Both the position numbers and the translations under genes were made by a program. From Acetobacteraceae bacterium (GTDB lineage: Bacteria > Pseudomonadota > Alphaproteobacteria > Acetobacterales > Acetobacteraceae), in assembly GCA_947478535.1 (NCBI GenBank), contig CANJXD010000264.1:1-7780 (forward strand): 7,780 nucleotides of DNA, read 5' to 3'. Shown here in pieces: positions 1 to 6,412 of this stretch (position 1 is the first letter of the stretch; the number at the start of each line of letters is the position of its first letter). Under the pieces are notes generated by a model that had not been told where the DNA came from, searched no databases, and saw only the letters and a list, made by a program, of their open reading frames with translations.

Positions 1-63
1 GCCTTCCTGCGGATGGCATCGATCAGGCTCATGGTCAGGAAACTATGCAATCCAAAGGGATGA
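1..63 (+). CDS. Probable IS5-family transposase, C-terminal end (5' part outside window)
   Basis: Frame 1 is open from the window edge to a TGA at 61-63 and gives 20 residues, ending ASIRLMVRKLCNPKG. An aliphatic helix of the form 'ASIRLM-R-L' followed at once by the stop resembles the C-terminus of IS5-group DDE transposases, which cut and paste their own element. Too little is present to see any DDE catalytic residue. Possible support is the following GAGACAGACTCT stretch, which looks like an IS end. The recognition rests on memory of family C-termini and is tentative. The alternative is the tail of an unrelated gene or non-coding DNA. Confidence 0.4.
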   Translation, partial: AFLRMASIRLMVRKLCNPKG

Positions 64-80
64 TCGGAGACAGACTCTGA
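1..80 (+). mobile_element. Possible right end of an IS5-type insertion sequence
   Basis: The putative transposase stop at 61-63 is followed within about 15 bp by GGAGACAGACTCT (66-78), and IS5-type elements usually end within a few tens of bases of the transposase stop. TGA at 78-80 would fit the TNA target duplication of some IS5 subgroups. The left end is outside the window, so neither the matching inverted repeat nor the duplicated target can be seen and the boundary is approximate. Codon composition changes only further on, near 139, where the glycosyltransferase frame becomes rich in G/C third positions. Confidence 0.3.
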
Positions 81-138
81 GCAATGACCAGCGGAGATTG
101 GGCGTGGCGCTCTGGTCCTTCCAGATCGCGCCGCTATC

Positions 139-2850
139 GTGAGCCGTGCCGCCACGCGCAGCCGCACCCTCGCGCGCGGCCCGGCGGCCCCCGATGTTGC
201 GGGGGATGAGCAGGCTTCGCCGGAGGCGATGATGGATTCGTCGGACGCCATCGTGGAACAGGCCGAGGCCGGGTTGCCTCCGGTGACCGCGGCAGAGACA
301 CCTCCGGCGGAGGTCATCGCCGTGCCGCCCGAGGCAATCGCTCCGCTGCCCGTGGCGCCGCCCTCTCTGCCGCATGGCGCGGTGGAGGGGTGGAGCGACA
401 CCCATGTCTGGGGCTGGGCGCTGGACCCCGCCCGCCCGCATGAGCCGGTTTCGGTCGAATTGTGGGATGGCGCACAACTGATCCTGCGGCTGCGGGCCGA
501 TATCTACCGCCCCGATGTCAGCGCCGGCGGCCCGCCCGGGCTGGTCTGCGGCTTCAACCTGCCGATGCCCCAGCACCTGCTGACCTCGGCGCGCCATGTG
601 TTGCACATGCGCATCACCGGGCAGGATGACGACCTGCAGAATTCCCCGCTGATCTTCGATGCCGAAAAGCCGCCGATCGGCTGGGATGATTTCCTCGCTT
701 TGCTGCCGCGCGTCGAGGAAAAGGCGGAAGCCGCGACCACCACGGCGCAACTGCGCGACCTGCTCGGCCCGGTCATGGGCGTGCTTGGCAAGCTGCTGCC
801 CCGCTATGCCGAGATGAGCGAACAGGCCGGCGAAAGCCGGGGCGAGGCGGTGCTCGACCTCGCCTTCTCCTATTCCGACCGGCTGGGGGAGATCCTGCAG
901 GATGTCCTGAAGCGGTATCCACGCCTGTCCTTCCCGGACTGCGCGGAGCCCGAGGTCAGCGTCATCATCCCGGTCTATGGCAAGTTCGCCTACACCTATC
1001 AGTGCCTCGCCTCCATCCTGAAGGCGCTGCCGCGCACGCCGTTCGAGGTGATCGTCGTCGATGACTGGTCGCCGGATGAAACCCTGTTCCTGCCGGCCGT
1101 CGTCTCCGGCGCTGTCCGCTACCTCCGCAATCCGCGTAATGGCGGCTTCATCTTCTCCTGCAACAACGGCGCGGCGGCGGCGCGCGGGCGCTATCTGCTG
1201 TTCCTGAACAACGACACCGAAGTGCATGAAGGCTGGCTCGACGCGCTCCGTGACACCTTCGCGGAGCATGCGGATGCCGGGCTCGTCGGCTCCAAGCTGC
1301 TGTTCCCGGATGGGACGGTGCAGGAAGCCGGCGGCATCATCTGGCGGATGGGGGATGGCTGGAACTACGGCCGCGGCGCCCAGGCCGATGACCCGCGCAT
1401 CAGCTACCTGCGGGAGGCCGATTACGTCTCCGGCGCCTCCATCATGGTGCCGAAGGCGCTGTTCGATGGGCTGGGCGGCTTCGATACCCACTACAGCCCC
1501 GCCTATTATGAGGATACGGATCTCGCCTTCCGCATCCGCAAGGCCGGGCTCCGCACCTTCTACCAGCCGCTTTCCGCCCTGATCCACCATGAGGGCATCA
1601 CCAGCGGCACGGATGTGAAGGGGACGGGCGCCAAGCGGTACCAGATCGTCAATGGTCGCAAGTTCTTCGACCGCTGGCGGGATGTGCTGATGGCGCACCG
1701 CCTCAACGGGCTGGAGCCGGAACTGGAGAAGGAACGCGGTGTCACTCGCCGCATCCTGTTCATCGATGAGACGACTCCGACGCCGCAGGAGGATGCCGGC
1801 TCCGTCGCCGCGGTCGCGCATATGCGGGCGATGCAGAAGCTCGGCGCCAAGATCACCTTCGTGCCGTCGGACAATATGGCGCATCTCGGCGGCATCACTG
1901 AAGCCTTGCAGAGCATGGGCGTGGAATGCCTGCACGCGCCCTGGTACTGGTCGGTGGAGGAAGTCATCCGCAAGCGCGGCGCCGAATTCGATGCCGTCTA
2001 TCTCCACCGCTACGTCAACGCCTTCAAATACGCGGGCGTCGTGCGCGCGGCGATGCCGGATGCGAAGCTGATCTATTCGGTGGCGGACCTGCACCATCTG
2101 CGGATGGAGCGCGAAGCCGCCGTCACCGGCTCGGCCGAGGTTTCCCGTAAGGCCGGCGAGATGAAGGCGCGCGAGTTGGGCGCGATCGGCATGGTCGATC
2201 AGGTGATCGTCCATTCCGAGCATGAGGCCAGCTACCTCGCCGGGATGGTGGATGAGAGCCACATCAACGTCATCCCCTGGGTCGTGCCGATCCGCCGGCC
2301 GACGACGCCCTTCGCGGAACGCCAGGGCATCACCTTCCTCGGCGGCTATCGCCACACGCCGAATGTCGATGCGGTGGAATTCTTCGTCCAGGACGTGATG
2401 CCGCATATGCGGCAATTGCTGCCCGGCGTGGTGTTCCACATCGCCGGCAGCCATATGCCCGACAGTTTCCACGAACTCGCCGCCGCCGATATCGTGCTGG
2501 AAGGCTTCATCCCGGACCTCTCGCTCTATCTCGGCCAGCGCAAGCTGATGGTGGCCCCGCTGCGCTTTGGCGCGGGGGTGAAGGGCAAGGTCTTCGACAG
2601 CCTCGCCCATGGCCTGCCTTGCATCGCCACCTCGGTCGCGGCGGAGGGGATGGACCTGCAGCACGGCGTCGATGTCGCCGTGGCGGATGATCCGCGCGCG
2701 ATCGCCGAGGCGCTGGCCTGGCTCTACCAGGATGAGGAAGCCTGGGGCCGGATCCAGGCGGGCGGCTTCGTCTACATGGACAAGCATTGTTCCGACCGCG
2801 CCGTGGTGGACCGCTTCGCGACGCTGTTCGGACGGCTCGACCAGGGCTGA
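139..2850 (+). CDS. Multidomain glycosyltransferase: N-terminal beta domain, GT2 and GT4-like domains
   Basis: A 903-residue, probably cytosolic enzyme expected to transfer sugars from nucleotide-sugar donors during assembly of a surface or exported glycan; donor and acceptor cannot be told from sequence. Residues 1-80 are a Pro/Ala-rich, probably disordered tail. Residues 80-175 (from GAVEGWSDTHVWGWALDP) are a beta-rich domain like those on other alphaproteobacterial glycosyltransferases. Residues 185-265 look helical. A GT2 (GT-A) domain spans about 272-490: VSVIIPVYG, VVDDWSPD (D308, D309), LNNDTEV with the DxD-equivalent D359, YYEDTDLAFR with the likely catalytic acid region E458/D459, and HHEG at 483-486. 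A GT4-like (GT-B) domain fills about 535-900, with FLGGYRHTPNVDAVEFF near 733-749 and APLRFGAGVKGKVFDSLAHG from 806. No membrane segment is evident. GTG 139 is chosen because G/C-rich third positions begin there and an in-frame TGA lies at 85-87, but it lacks a Shine-Dalgarno. ATG 232, with GGAGG at 222-226, is a good alternative that would shorten the protein by 31 residues. Confidence 0.9.
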   Translation: MSRAATRSRTLARGPAAPDVAGDEQASPEAMMDSSDAIVEQAEAGLPPVTAAETPPAEVIAVPPEAIAPLPVAPPSLPHGAVEGWSDTHVWGWALDPARPHEPVSVELWDGAQLILRLRADIYRPDVSAGGPPGLVCGFNLPMPQHLLTSARHVLHMRITGQDDDLQNSPLIFDAEKPPIGWDDFLALLPRVEEKAEAATTTAQLRDLLGPVMGVLGKLLPRYAEMSEQAGESRGEAVLDLAFSYSDRLGEILQDVLKRYPRLSFPDCAEPEVSVIIPVYGKFAYTYQCLASILKALPRTPFEVIVVDDWSPDETLFLPAVVSGAVRYLRNPRNGGFIFSCNNGAAAARGRYLLFLNNDTEVHEGWLDALRDTFAEHADAGLVGSKLLFPDGTVQEAGGIIWRMGDGWNYGRGAQADDPRISYLREADYVSGASIMVPKALFDGLGGFDTHYSPAYYEDTDLAFRIRKAGLRTFYQPLSALIHHEGITSGTDVKGTGAKRYQIVNGRKFFDRWRDVLMAHRLNGLEPELEKERGVTRRILFIDETTPTPQEDAGSVAAVAHMRAMQKLGAKITFVPSDNMAHLGGITEALQSMGVECLHAPWYWSVEEVIRKRGAEFDAVYLHRYVNAFKYAGVVRAAMPDAKLIYSVADLHHLRMEREAAVTGSAEVSRKAGEMKARELGAIGMVDQVIVHSEHEASYLAGMVDESHINVIPWVVPIRRPTTPFAERQGITFLGGYRHTPNVDAVEFFVQDVMPHMRQLLPGVVFHIAGSHMPDSFHELAAADIVLEGFIPDLSLYLGQRKLMVAPLRFGAGVKGKVFDSLAHGLPCIATSVAAEGMDLQHGVDVAVADDPRAIAEALAWLYQDEEAWGRIQAGGFVYMDKHCSDRAVVDRFATLFGRLDQG

Positions 2851-2956
2851 GCGGCGGCCGGGGGACCCCCCGTTCCCCCTCGCGCCCTGCTGTGGCAGTT
2901 TGCGCCCCGCCAGATCACGCATCGCGCCCCAGTGAAGGGCGCCCGAGGAGACGCGC

Positions 2957-4390
2957 ATGTACGACGATGTCCAGCTTTTCATCGATGGCCAGTGGCGCGC
3001 CGCCCGCGCCGGGCGTTCCATCCCGGTCCTCAACCCCGCGACCGAGGAAGTGCTGGGCACCGTCGCCCATGCCTCCAAGGATGACCTCGACGAGGCGCTC
3101 GCCGCCGCCGCCAAGGGTTTCGCCGTGTGGAAGAAGGTCTCGGCCTATGACCGCTCGAAGCTGATGCGGAAGGCGGCGGACATCTTCCGCGGGCGGGCCG
3201 ATGAGGTCGCGCGGCTGATGACGCTCGAACAGGGCAAGCCGCTGGCCGAGGCGAAGATGGAAGCCATGGCGGCGGCCGATATCATCGACTGGTTCGCCGA
3301 GGAAAGCCGCCGCGCCTATGGCCGCGTCATCCCGGCCCGCGGCGAGGGCATCTACCAGCTCGTCGTGAAGGAACCGGTCGGCCCCGTCGCCGCCTTCACG
3401 CCCTGGAACTTCCCGATCAACCAGGTCGTCCGCAAGCTGTCCGCCGCCATCGCCACGGGCTGTTCCATCATCGTCAAGGCGCCGGAGGAAACCCCGGCCG
3501 CCCCCGCCGCGCTGATCCGCGCCTTCGCCGATGCGGGCCTGCCCGCGGGTGTGGCGAACCTGGTCTTCGGCGTGCCGGCCGAGATCAGCGAATACCTCAT
3601 CCCGCACCCCGTCATCCGCAAGGTGACCTTCACGGGGTCCACCCCCGTCGGCAAGCACCTCGCGGCGCTGGCCGGCGCGCATATGAAGCGGGTGACGATG
3701 GAACTCGGCGGCCATGCGCCGGCGATCGTCTTCGACGATGCGGATCTCGAGCTCGCGGCGCGTACGCTGGCCGGGGCCAAGTTCCGCAATGCCGGCCAGG
3801 TCTGCGTCTCGCCGACGCGCTTCCTCGTGCAGGAAAAGCTGTTCGCCCCCTTCGTGGAACGCTTCACCGCCATCGCCGCCTCGCTCAAGGTCGGCGCCGG
3901 GATGGACGCGGATACGCAGATGGGCCCGCTGGCGCATGACCGGCGCGTGCCCTGGGTGGAAGACCTGGTCGCCGATGCCCGCCAGCGCGGCGCCACGGTG
4001 CATACGGGCGGAGAGCGGATCGGCAACAAGGGCTATTTCTATCAGCCCACCGTCATCACCGGCCTGACCAAGGAGGCCCGCATGATGAATGAGGAGCCCT
4101 TCGGCCCCGTCGCCATGATCGCGCCCTTCACCGACCTCGACGAAGTGGTGGAGGAAGCCAACCGGCTTCCCTTCGGCCTGGCCTCCTACGCCTTCACGCG
4201 CAGCGCGAAGACGGCGAACGCCATCGCCTCCCGCGTCGAGAGCGGCATGATGACCATCAACCACCTCGGCCTTGCGCTGCCGGAAGTGCCCTTCGGCGGC
4301 ATGAAGGACAGCGGCTACGGCTCCGAGGGCGGCTCCGAGGCCATCGAGGCGTATCTCAACACGAAGTTCGTGTCCCAGGCCGGCCTGTAG
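2957..4390 (+). CDS. NAD(P)-dependent aldehyde dehydrogenase, succinate-semialdehyde dehydrogenase group
   Basis: Oxidises an aldehyde to its carboxylic acid with NAD(P)+, in the cytosol. The length of 477 residues is normal for the ALDH superfamily, and all key elements are present: FTPWNFP with oxyanion N151, cofactor-binding K174 and E177 in IIVKAPEE, the FTGSTPVG nucleotide loop at 225-232, general base E249 in MELGG, nucleophile C283 in [11 protein letters not shown], and EEPFGP near 379-384. The overall pattern and the ending ([18 protein letters not shown]) match proteins annotated as succinate-semialdehyde dehydrogenase (GabD-like), but the true substrate may be another short aldehyde, so no symbol is given. 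The CxC redox pair of E. coli GabD is absent (CVS here). ATG 2957 has a clean GAGGAG at 2945-2950, 6 nt upstream. It lies 106 bp after the glycosyltransferase on the same strand and ends at a strong hairpin, so it is probably its own unit or the last gene of one. No GABA transaminase is adjacent. Confidence 0.93.
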   Translation: MYDDVQLFIDGQWRAARAGRSIPVLNPATEEVLGTVAHASKDDLDEALAAAAKGFAVWKKVSAYDRSKLMRKAADIFRGRADEVARLMTLEQGKPLAEAKMEAMAAADIIDWFAEESRRAYGRVIPARGEGIYQLVVKEPVGPVAAFTPWNFPINQVVRKLSAAIATGCSIIVKAPEETPAAPAALIRAFADAGLPAGVANLVFGVPAEISEYLIPHPVIRKVTFTGSTPVGKHLAALAGAHMKRVTMELGGHAPAIVFDDADLELAARTLAGAKFRNAGQVCVSPTRFLVQEKLFAPFVERFTAIAASLKVGAGMDADTQMGPLAHDRRVPWVEDLVADARQRGATVHTGGERIGNKGYFYQPTVITGLTKEARMMNEEPFGPVAMIAPFTDLDEVVEEANRLPFGLASYAFTRSAKTANAIASRVESGMMTINHLGLALPEVPFGGMKDSGYGSEGGSEAIEAYLNTKFVSQAGL

Positions 4391-4420
4391 GCCCCGCGCC
4401 GACCTCCTTTGCCCGAAAAG

Positions 4421-4448
4421 CCCTCGCCCCCCGCAGGGGGGGAGAGGG
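4421..4448 (+). terminator. G/C-rich hairpin after the aldehyde dehydrogenase gene
   Basis: CCCTC-G-CCCCCC (4421-4432) pairs with GGGGGG-A-GAGGG (4437-4448) around a short GCAG loop: 11 pairs with one internal G/A mismatch, starting 30 nt after the stop codon. There is no T-tract; GTGGGGTGAGGGGGG follows instead. It probably acts as a transcription barrier or protects the 3' end of the mRNA. The layout (CCCTC-Cn-Gn-GAGGG then a GGTGAGGGG tail) matches dispersed intergenic palindromes common in GC-rich proteobacteria, so it may be a repeat element as well as a terminator. Confidence 0.55.
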
Positions 4449-4502
4449 TGGGGTGAGGGGGGGCTTCGCGGTTTGAAGAACACCCTCCGTCACAGGCGCA
4501 AA

Positions 4503-4532
4503 CCTCTCCCCCATGACAAATTGGGGGAGAGG
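4503..4532. repeat. Perfect 10-bp inverted repeat, second copy of the CCTCTCCCCC-type palindrome
   Basis: CCTCTCCCCC (4503-4512) and GGGGGAGAGG (4523-4532) are exact reverse complements around the 10-nt loop ATGACAAATT. The stem is near identical to the hairpin about 80 bp to the left (GGGGGAGAGG also occurs at 4438-4447), so the two look like members of one intergenic repeat family. It lies between convergent genes and would form a hairpin in RNA of either strand, so it could stop transcription both ways, although it has no T-run. Confidence 0.6.
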
Positions 4533-4582
4533 GCGCCTTCCCCGGCCGCCCCAGCGCCGTGTTTCAACGCATTTTCCGAGAC

Positions 4583-4602
4583 GTCAGGCGTATCCGCCTG
4601 AC
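4583..4602 (-). terminator. Perfect 8-bp hairpin beyond the GntR regulator gene
   Basis: GTCAGGCG (4583-4590) and CGCCTGAC (4595-4602) are perfect arms around a 4-nt TATC loop, 11 nt past the regulator's TAG stop (4614-4616) on the minus strand. Position and compactness suggest a transcription terminator for the regulator. No run of T follows on the minus strand (GTCTCGG comes next), so it is not a textbook intrinsic terminator. A protein-binding palindrome is a less likely alternative. Confidence 0.5.
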
Positions 4603-4613
4603 TTGAAATTGCC

Positions 4614-5291
4614 CTATCCCTCCTCCGCCAGCAGCCCCCGCGCGATGCCCGAGGCATCGCCGACATGCGCGGCGCAGGCCGCCGCCGCCGCATCGCCATC
4701 ACCCTCCCGGATCGCCGCCACGATCCGCGCCATCCGCGCCGGCCCCGTCTCCGCCCGCCCCGGTGTCGCGATGGTCATGGCCCGCAGATGGGTGATGCGG
4801 GCGTTGAGCGAGCAGACGATCGACCAGGCGATATCCCGCCCCGCGCCGGTGAACAGCAGCCGGTAGAACTCCTGCGTCGCCCGCAGCACCGCCGGCAGGT
4901 CCGGCGCCGCATAGGCCGCGCGGATGCCGGCCAGCGCCGCATCCAGCGCCTCCGCCAGCGCCGCATCGCGAGCCCCCGCGCAGGCCCGCGCCGCCATGCC
5001 TTCCAACTGCGCGCGAATTTCGTAGATCTGCACGGCCTGGTCCGGGGTCGGCCGCGCGACGGTCGGGCGATGGCCTTGCGCATCCACCAGCCCCTCCGCC
5101 TCCAGGTGCCGTAGCACTTCCCGCACCACGGTCCGGCTGACGCCGAGCTGGGCGCAGAGGTCGCGCTCCACCAGCCGGTCCCCGGGCTTGAGGTGCAGGG
5201 ACAGGATGGCATCGCGCATCTTCTCGGTGGCGAGTTCCCGCAGCGTCTTCCCGCTGCGATCCACCCGCATCGACATCCCCTCCGACGGCAT
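4614..5291 (-). CDS. GntR-family transcriptional regulator, FadR/FCD subfamily
   Basis: A 225-residue DNA-binding regulator, probably dimeric, that would sense a small carboxylate or related metabolite. Residues 17-75 form the winged helix (TLRELATEKMRDAIL, then the helix-turn-helix LVERDLCAQLGVSRTVVREVL, 40-60, and RHLEAEGLV). Residues 85-215 are an all-helical FCD ligand domain. Most FCD domains bind a metal through an Asp (or Asn) and three His. Here DxxFH is replaced by TQEFY (T139, Y143) and the next His by M187; only H209 remains, so the pocket is probably metal-free, as in a known-looking subset of the family. It is divergent from the Bug receptor gene, the classic layout for a regulator of its neighbour and itself. 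The start is uncertain: ATG 5291 has AGGGG 5 nt upstream, while the third in-frame ATG (5270) has GGAGG (5279-5283) 8 nt upstream and would remove 7 residues. Confidence 0.92.
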   Translation of the reverse strand: MPSEGMSMRVDRSGKTLRELATEKMRDAILSLHLKPGDRLVERDLCAQLGVSRTVVREVLRHLEAEGLVDAQGHRPTVARPTPDQAVQIYEIRAQLEGMAARACAGARDAALAEALDAALAGIRAAYAAPDLPAVLRATQEFYRLLFTGAGRDIAWSIVCSLNARITHLRAMTIATPGRAETGPARMARIVAAIREGDGDAAAAACAAHVGDASGIARGLLAEEG

Positions 5292-5341
5292 CGGCGCCCC
5301 TGTGCTGCTTGGGCGGATAGTCTGGGCAAGCCGGCGCGTGA

Positions 5342-5376
5342 TTGACAGGGGGGGGTGCTTTGGTATGCCATAATAT
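5342..5376 (+). promoter_or_regulatory. Candidate promoter of the Bug receptor gene
   Basis: TTGACA at 5342-5347 is a perfect -35 hexamer, in the 129-bp gap between the divergent regulator and receptor genes, 73 bp before the receptor ATG. The -10 box is unclear: TATGCC (5364-5369) gives a 16-bp spacer but matches TATAAT poorly, while CATAAT (5369-5374) matches well at an overlong 21-bp spacer. The stretch 5359-5378 is the only AT-rich part of the gap. On the minus strand the same stretch offers TATTAT, a possible -10 for the regulator gene. Confidence 0.4.
5361..5370. promoter_or_regulatory. Candidate GntR/FCD operator (TGGTATGCCA)
   Basis: TGGTATGCCA is symmetrical at 8 of 10 positions. 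It resembles the TGGTnnnACCA / TTGGTATACCAA type of site recognised by FadR/FCD regulators, whose known consensus has a GT half and an AC half. It lies inside the likely promoter between the GntR gene and the receptor gene, so bound protein could block both directions. Assignment to this particular regulator is inference from position and resemblance. Confidence 0.4.
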
Positions 5377-5420
5377 CAACCGCGCCGCCCGGCCCACCGT
5401 CACGCAAGGACAGGTCGCCC

Positions 5421-6407
5421 ATGTCGTCCCCGACCCTTTATCCCTTCGGCCGCCGCGTCATGGTGGCGGCGCCGTTCGCGGCCCTGGCCACGCCGGCGCT
5501 GGCGCAGGCCCCCTGGCCCAGCCGCCCCATCCGTATCGTCGTGCCCTTCCCCGCGGGGGGCGGCACGGATGCCGTGGCCCGCGCGCTGGCGGAACGGCTG
5601 ACGCCGCGCCTTGGCCAGCCCGTGGTGGTGGAGAATCGCGCCGGCAGCGGTGGCGCCATCGGCAGCGAGGCCGTGGCCCGCGCGCCGGCCGATGGCCATA
5701 CGCTGCTGATGAATGGTAACAACATCGCCACCTATCCGCTGATCTTCCGGCAACTGGGCTTCGACCCGCTGCGGGATTTCTCCCCGATCGGCATGGTGGC
5801 GGTGGCGCCGATCGTTCTCGTGGTCGGGCGCCGCAGCCCCTATCGCAGCTTCGCCGAATACCTGGCGGCGGCGAAGGCGGAGCCGGAGAAGATCGATTAC
5901 GCCTCCGCCGGCGTCGGTTCCGCCAACCATTTCGCCGGGCAGTTGCTGGCCAAGCTCGCCGGCATCCGGCTGACGCATGTGCCCTATCGCGGCACGGCCC
6001 AGGCGATGACGGATGTGATCTCCGGCAATGTCGCCTCCGCCATCCTGACTCTGGGGTCCGTCACGGAATTCCTGCGGGATGGCCAGATGCTCGTCCTCGG
6101 CGTTGCCGGCCCCACGCGCAGCCGCCTGGCGCCGCAGGTGCCGACCTTCGAAGAACAGGGCGTGCGCGGCTATGACGCGAATATCCGCTACCTGCTGACC
6201 GCACCCCGCGGCGTGCCGGATGCCGTGATGCAGCGCCTCTCCGCCGAACTCGCGGCGGTGGTGGCGGACGCCTCGCTGGAGGCGCTGTTCAACGCGCAGG
6301 GCTTCGAGAAGATCTATGTCGATGGCCCCACCACCGCCCGCGTGCTGCGCGAGGAATACGCGGCCTGGGCGCCCATCGCTGTGGAGGCGGGGATCGAGCC
6401 CCAGTAG
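5421..6407 (+). CDS. Bug/TctC-family periplasmic solute-binding receptor
   Basis: A 328-residue exported binding protein of the tripartite tricarboxylate transporter (TTT) receptor family, which captures carboxylates or other small organic molecules in the periplasm and hands them to a TctA/TctB permease. The N-terminus (FGRRVMVAAPFAALATPALA, then QAPWP) is a signal peptide with likely cleavage after residue 28; the RR pair leaves Tat export possible. Family marks: RPIRIVVPFPAGGGTD (35-50), VENRAGSGGAIGSEAVA (71-87), YASAGVGSANHFAGQLL (160-176) and HVPYRGTAQAMTDVISGNV (186-204), the two ligand-contacting loops among them. Length is normal. ATG 5421 is preferred because AAGGACAGG (5406-5414) sits upstream and the signal peptide begins there; an in-frame GTG at 5355 would put the promoter and operator inside the gene. 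No TctA or TctB gene is in the window, as is common for the many orphan Bug receptors. The ligand is unknown. Confidence 0.92.
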   Translation: MSSPTLYPFGRRVMVAAPFAALATPALAQAPWPSRPIRIVVPFPAGGGTDAVARALAERLTPRLGQPVVVENRAGSGGAIGSEAVARAPADGHTLLMNGNNIATYPLIFRQLGFDPLRDFSPIGMVAVAPIVLVVGRRSPYRSFAEYLAAAKAEPEKIDYASAGVGSANHFAGQLLAKLAGIRLTHVPYRGTAQAMTDVISGNVASAILTLGSVTEFLRDGQMLVLGVAGPTRSRLAPQVPTFEEQGVRGYDANIRYLLTAPRGVPDAVMQRLSAELAAVVADASLEALFNAQGFEKIYVDGPTTARVLREEYAAWAPIAVEAGIEPQ

Positions 6408-6412
6408 AGGCG

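Noticed and set aside
1..32. Minus-strand ATG at 32 reading MSLIDAIRRKA toward the left edge
   Set aside because: A possible start of a divergent gene, but it has no convincing ribosome site and only ten codons are visible. The opposite frame looks more like a transposase tail.
2859..2872. G/C hairpin CGGG...CCCG shortly after the glycosyltransferase stop as a terminator
   Set aside because: Only about four pairs form once a loop is allowed and no T-run follows; such runs are expected by chance at this GC content.
43..3114. Very long minus-strand open frame (over 1,000 codons) opposite the glycosyltransferase gene
   Set aside because: It is rich in His, Arg, Asp and Ala without any recognisable domain, and lies exactly antisense to a gene with clear GT2/GT4 motifs. 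GC-rich codon bias keeps the antisense frame free of stops.
2915..4483. Minus-strand open frame of about 520 codons opposite the aldehyde dehydrogenase gene
   Set aside because: Same shadow effect: low-complexity Arg/Gly/Asp/His composition and no motifs, while the plus strand encodes a complete ALDH with catalytic residues.
5355..5420. Upstream in-frame GTG start for the Bug receptor at 5355
   Set aside because: It would add 22 residues before an evident signal peptide, has no good ribosome site and would overlap the promoter/operator; ATG 5421 has a Shine-Dalgarno.
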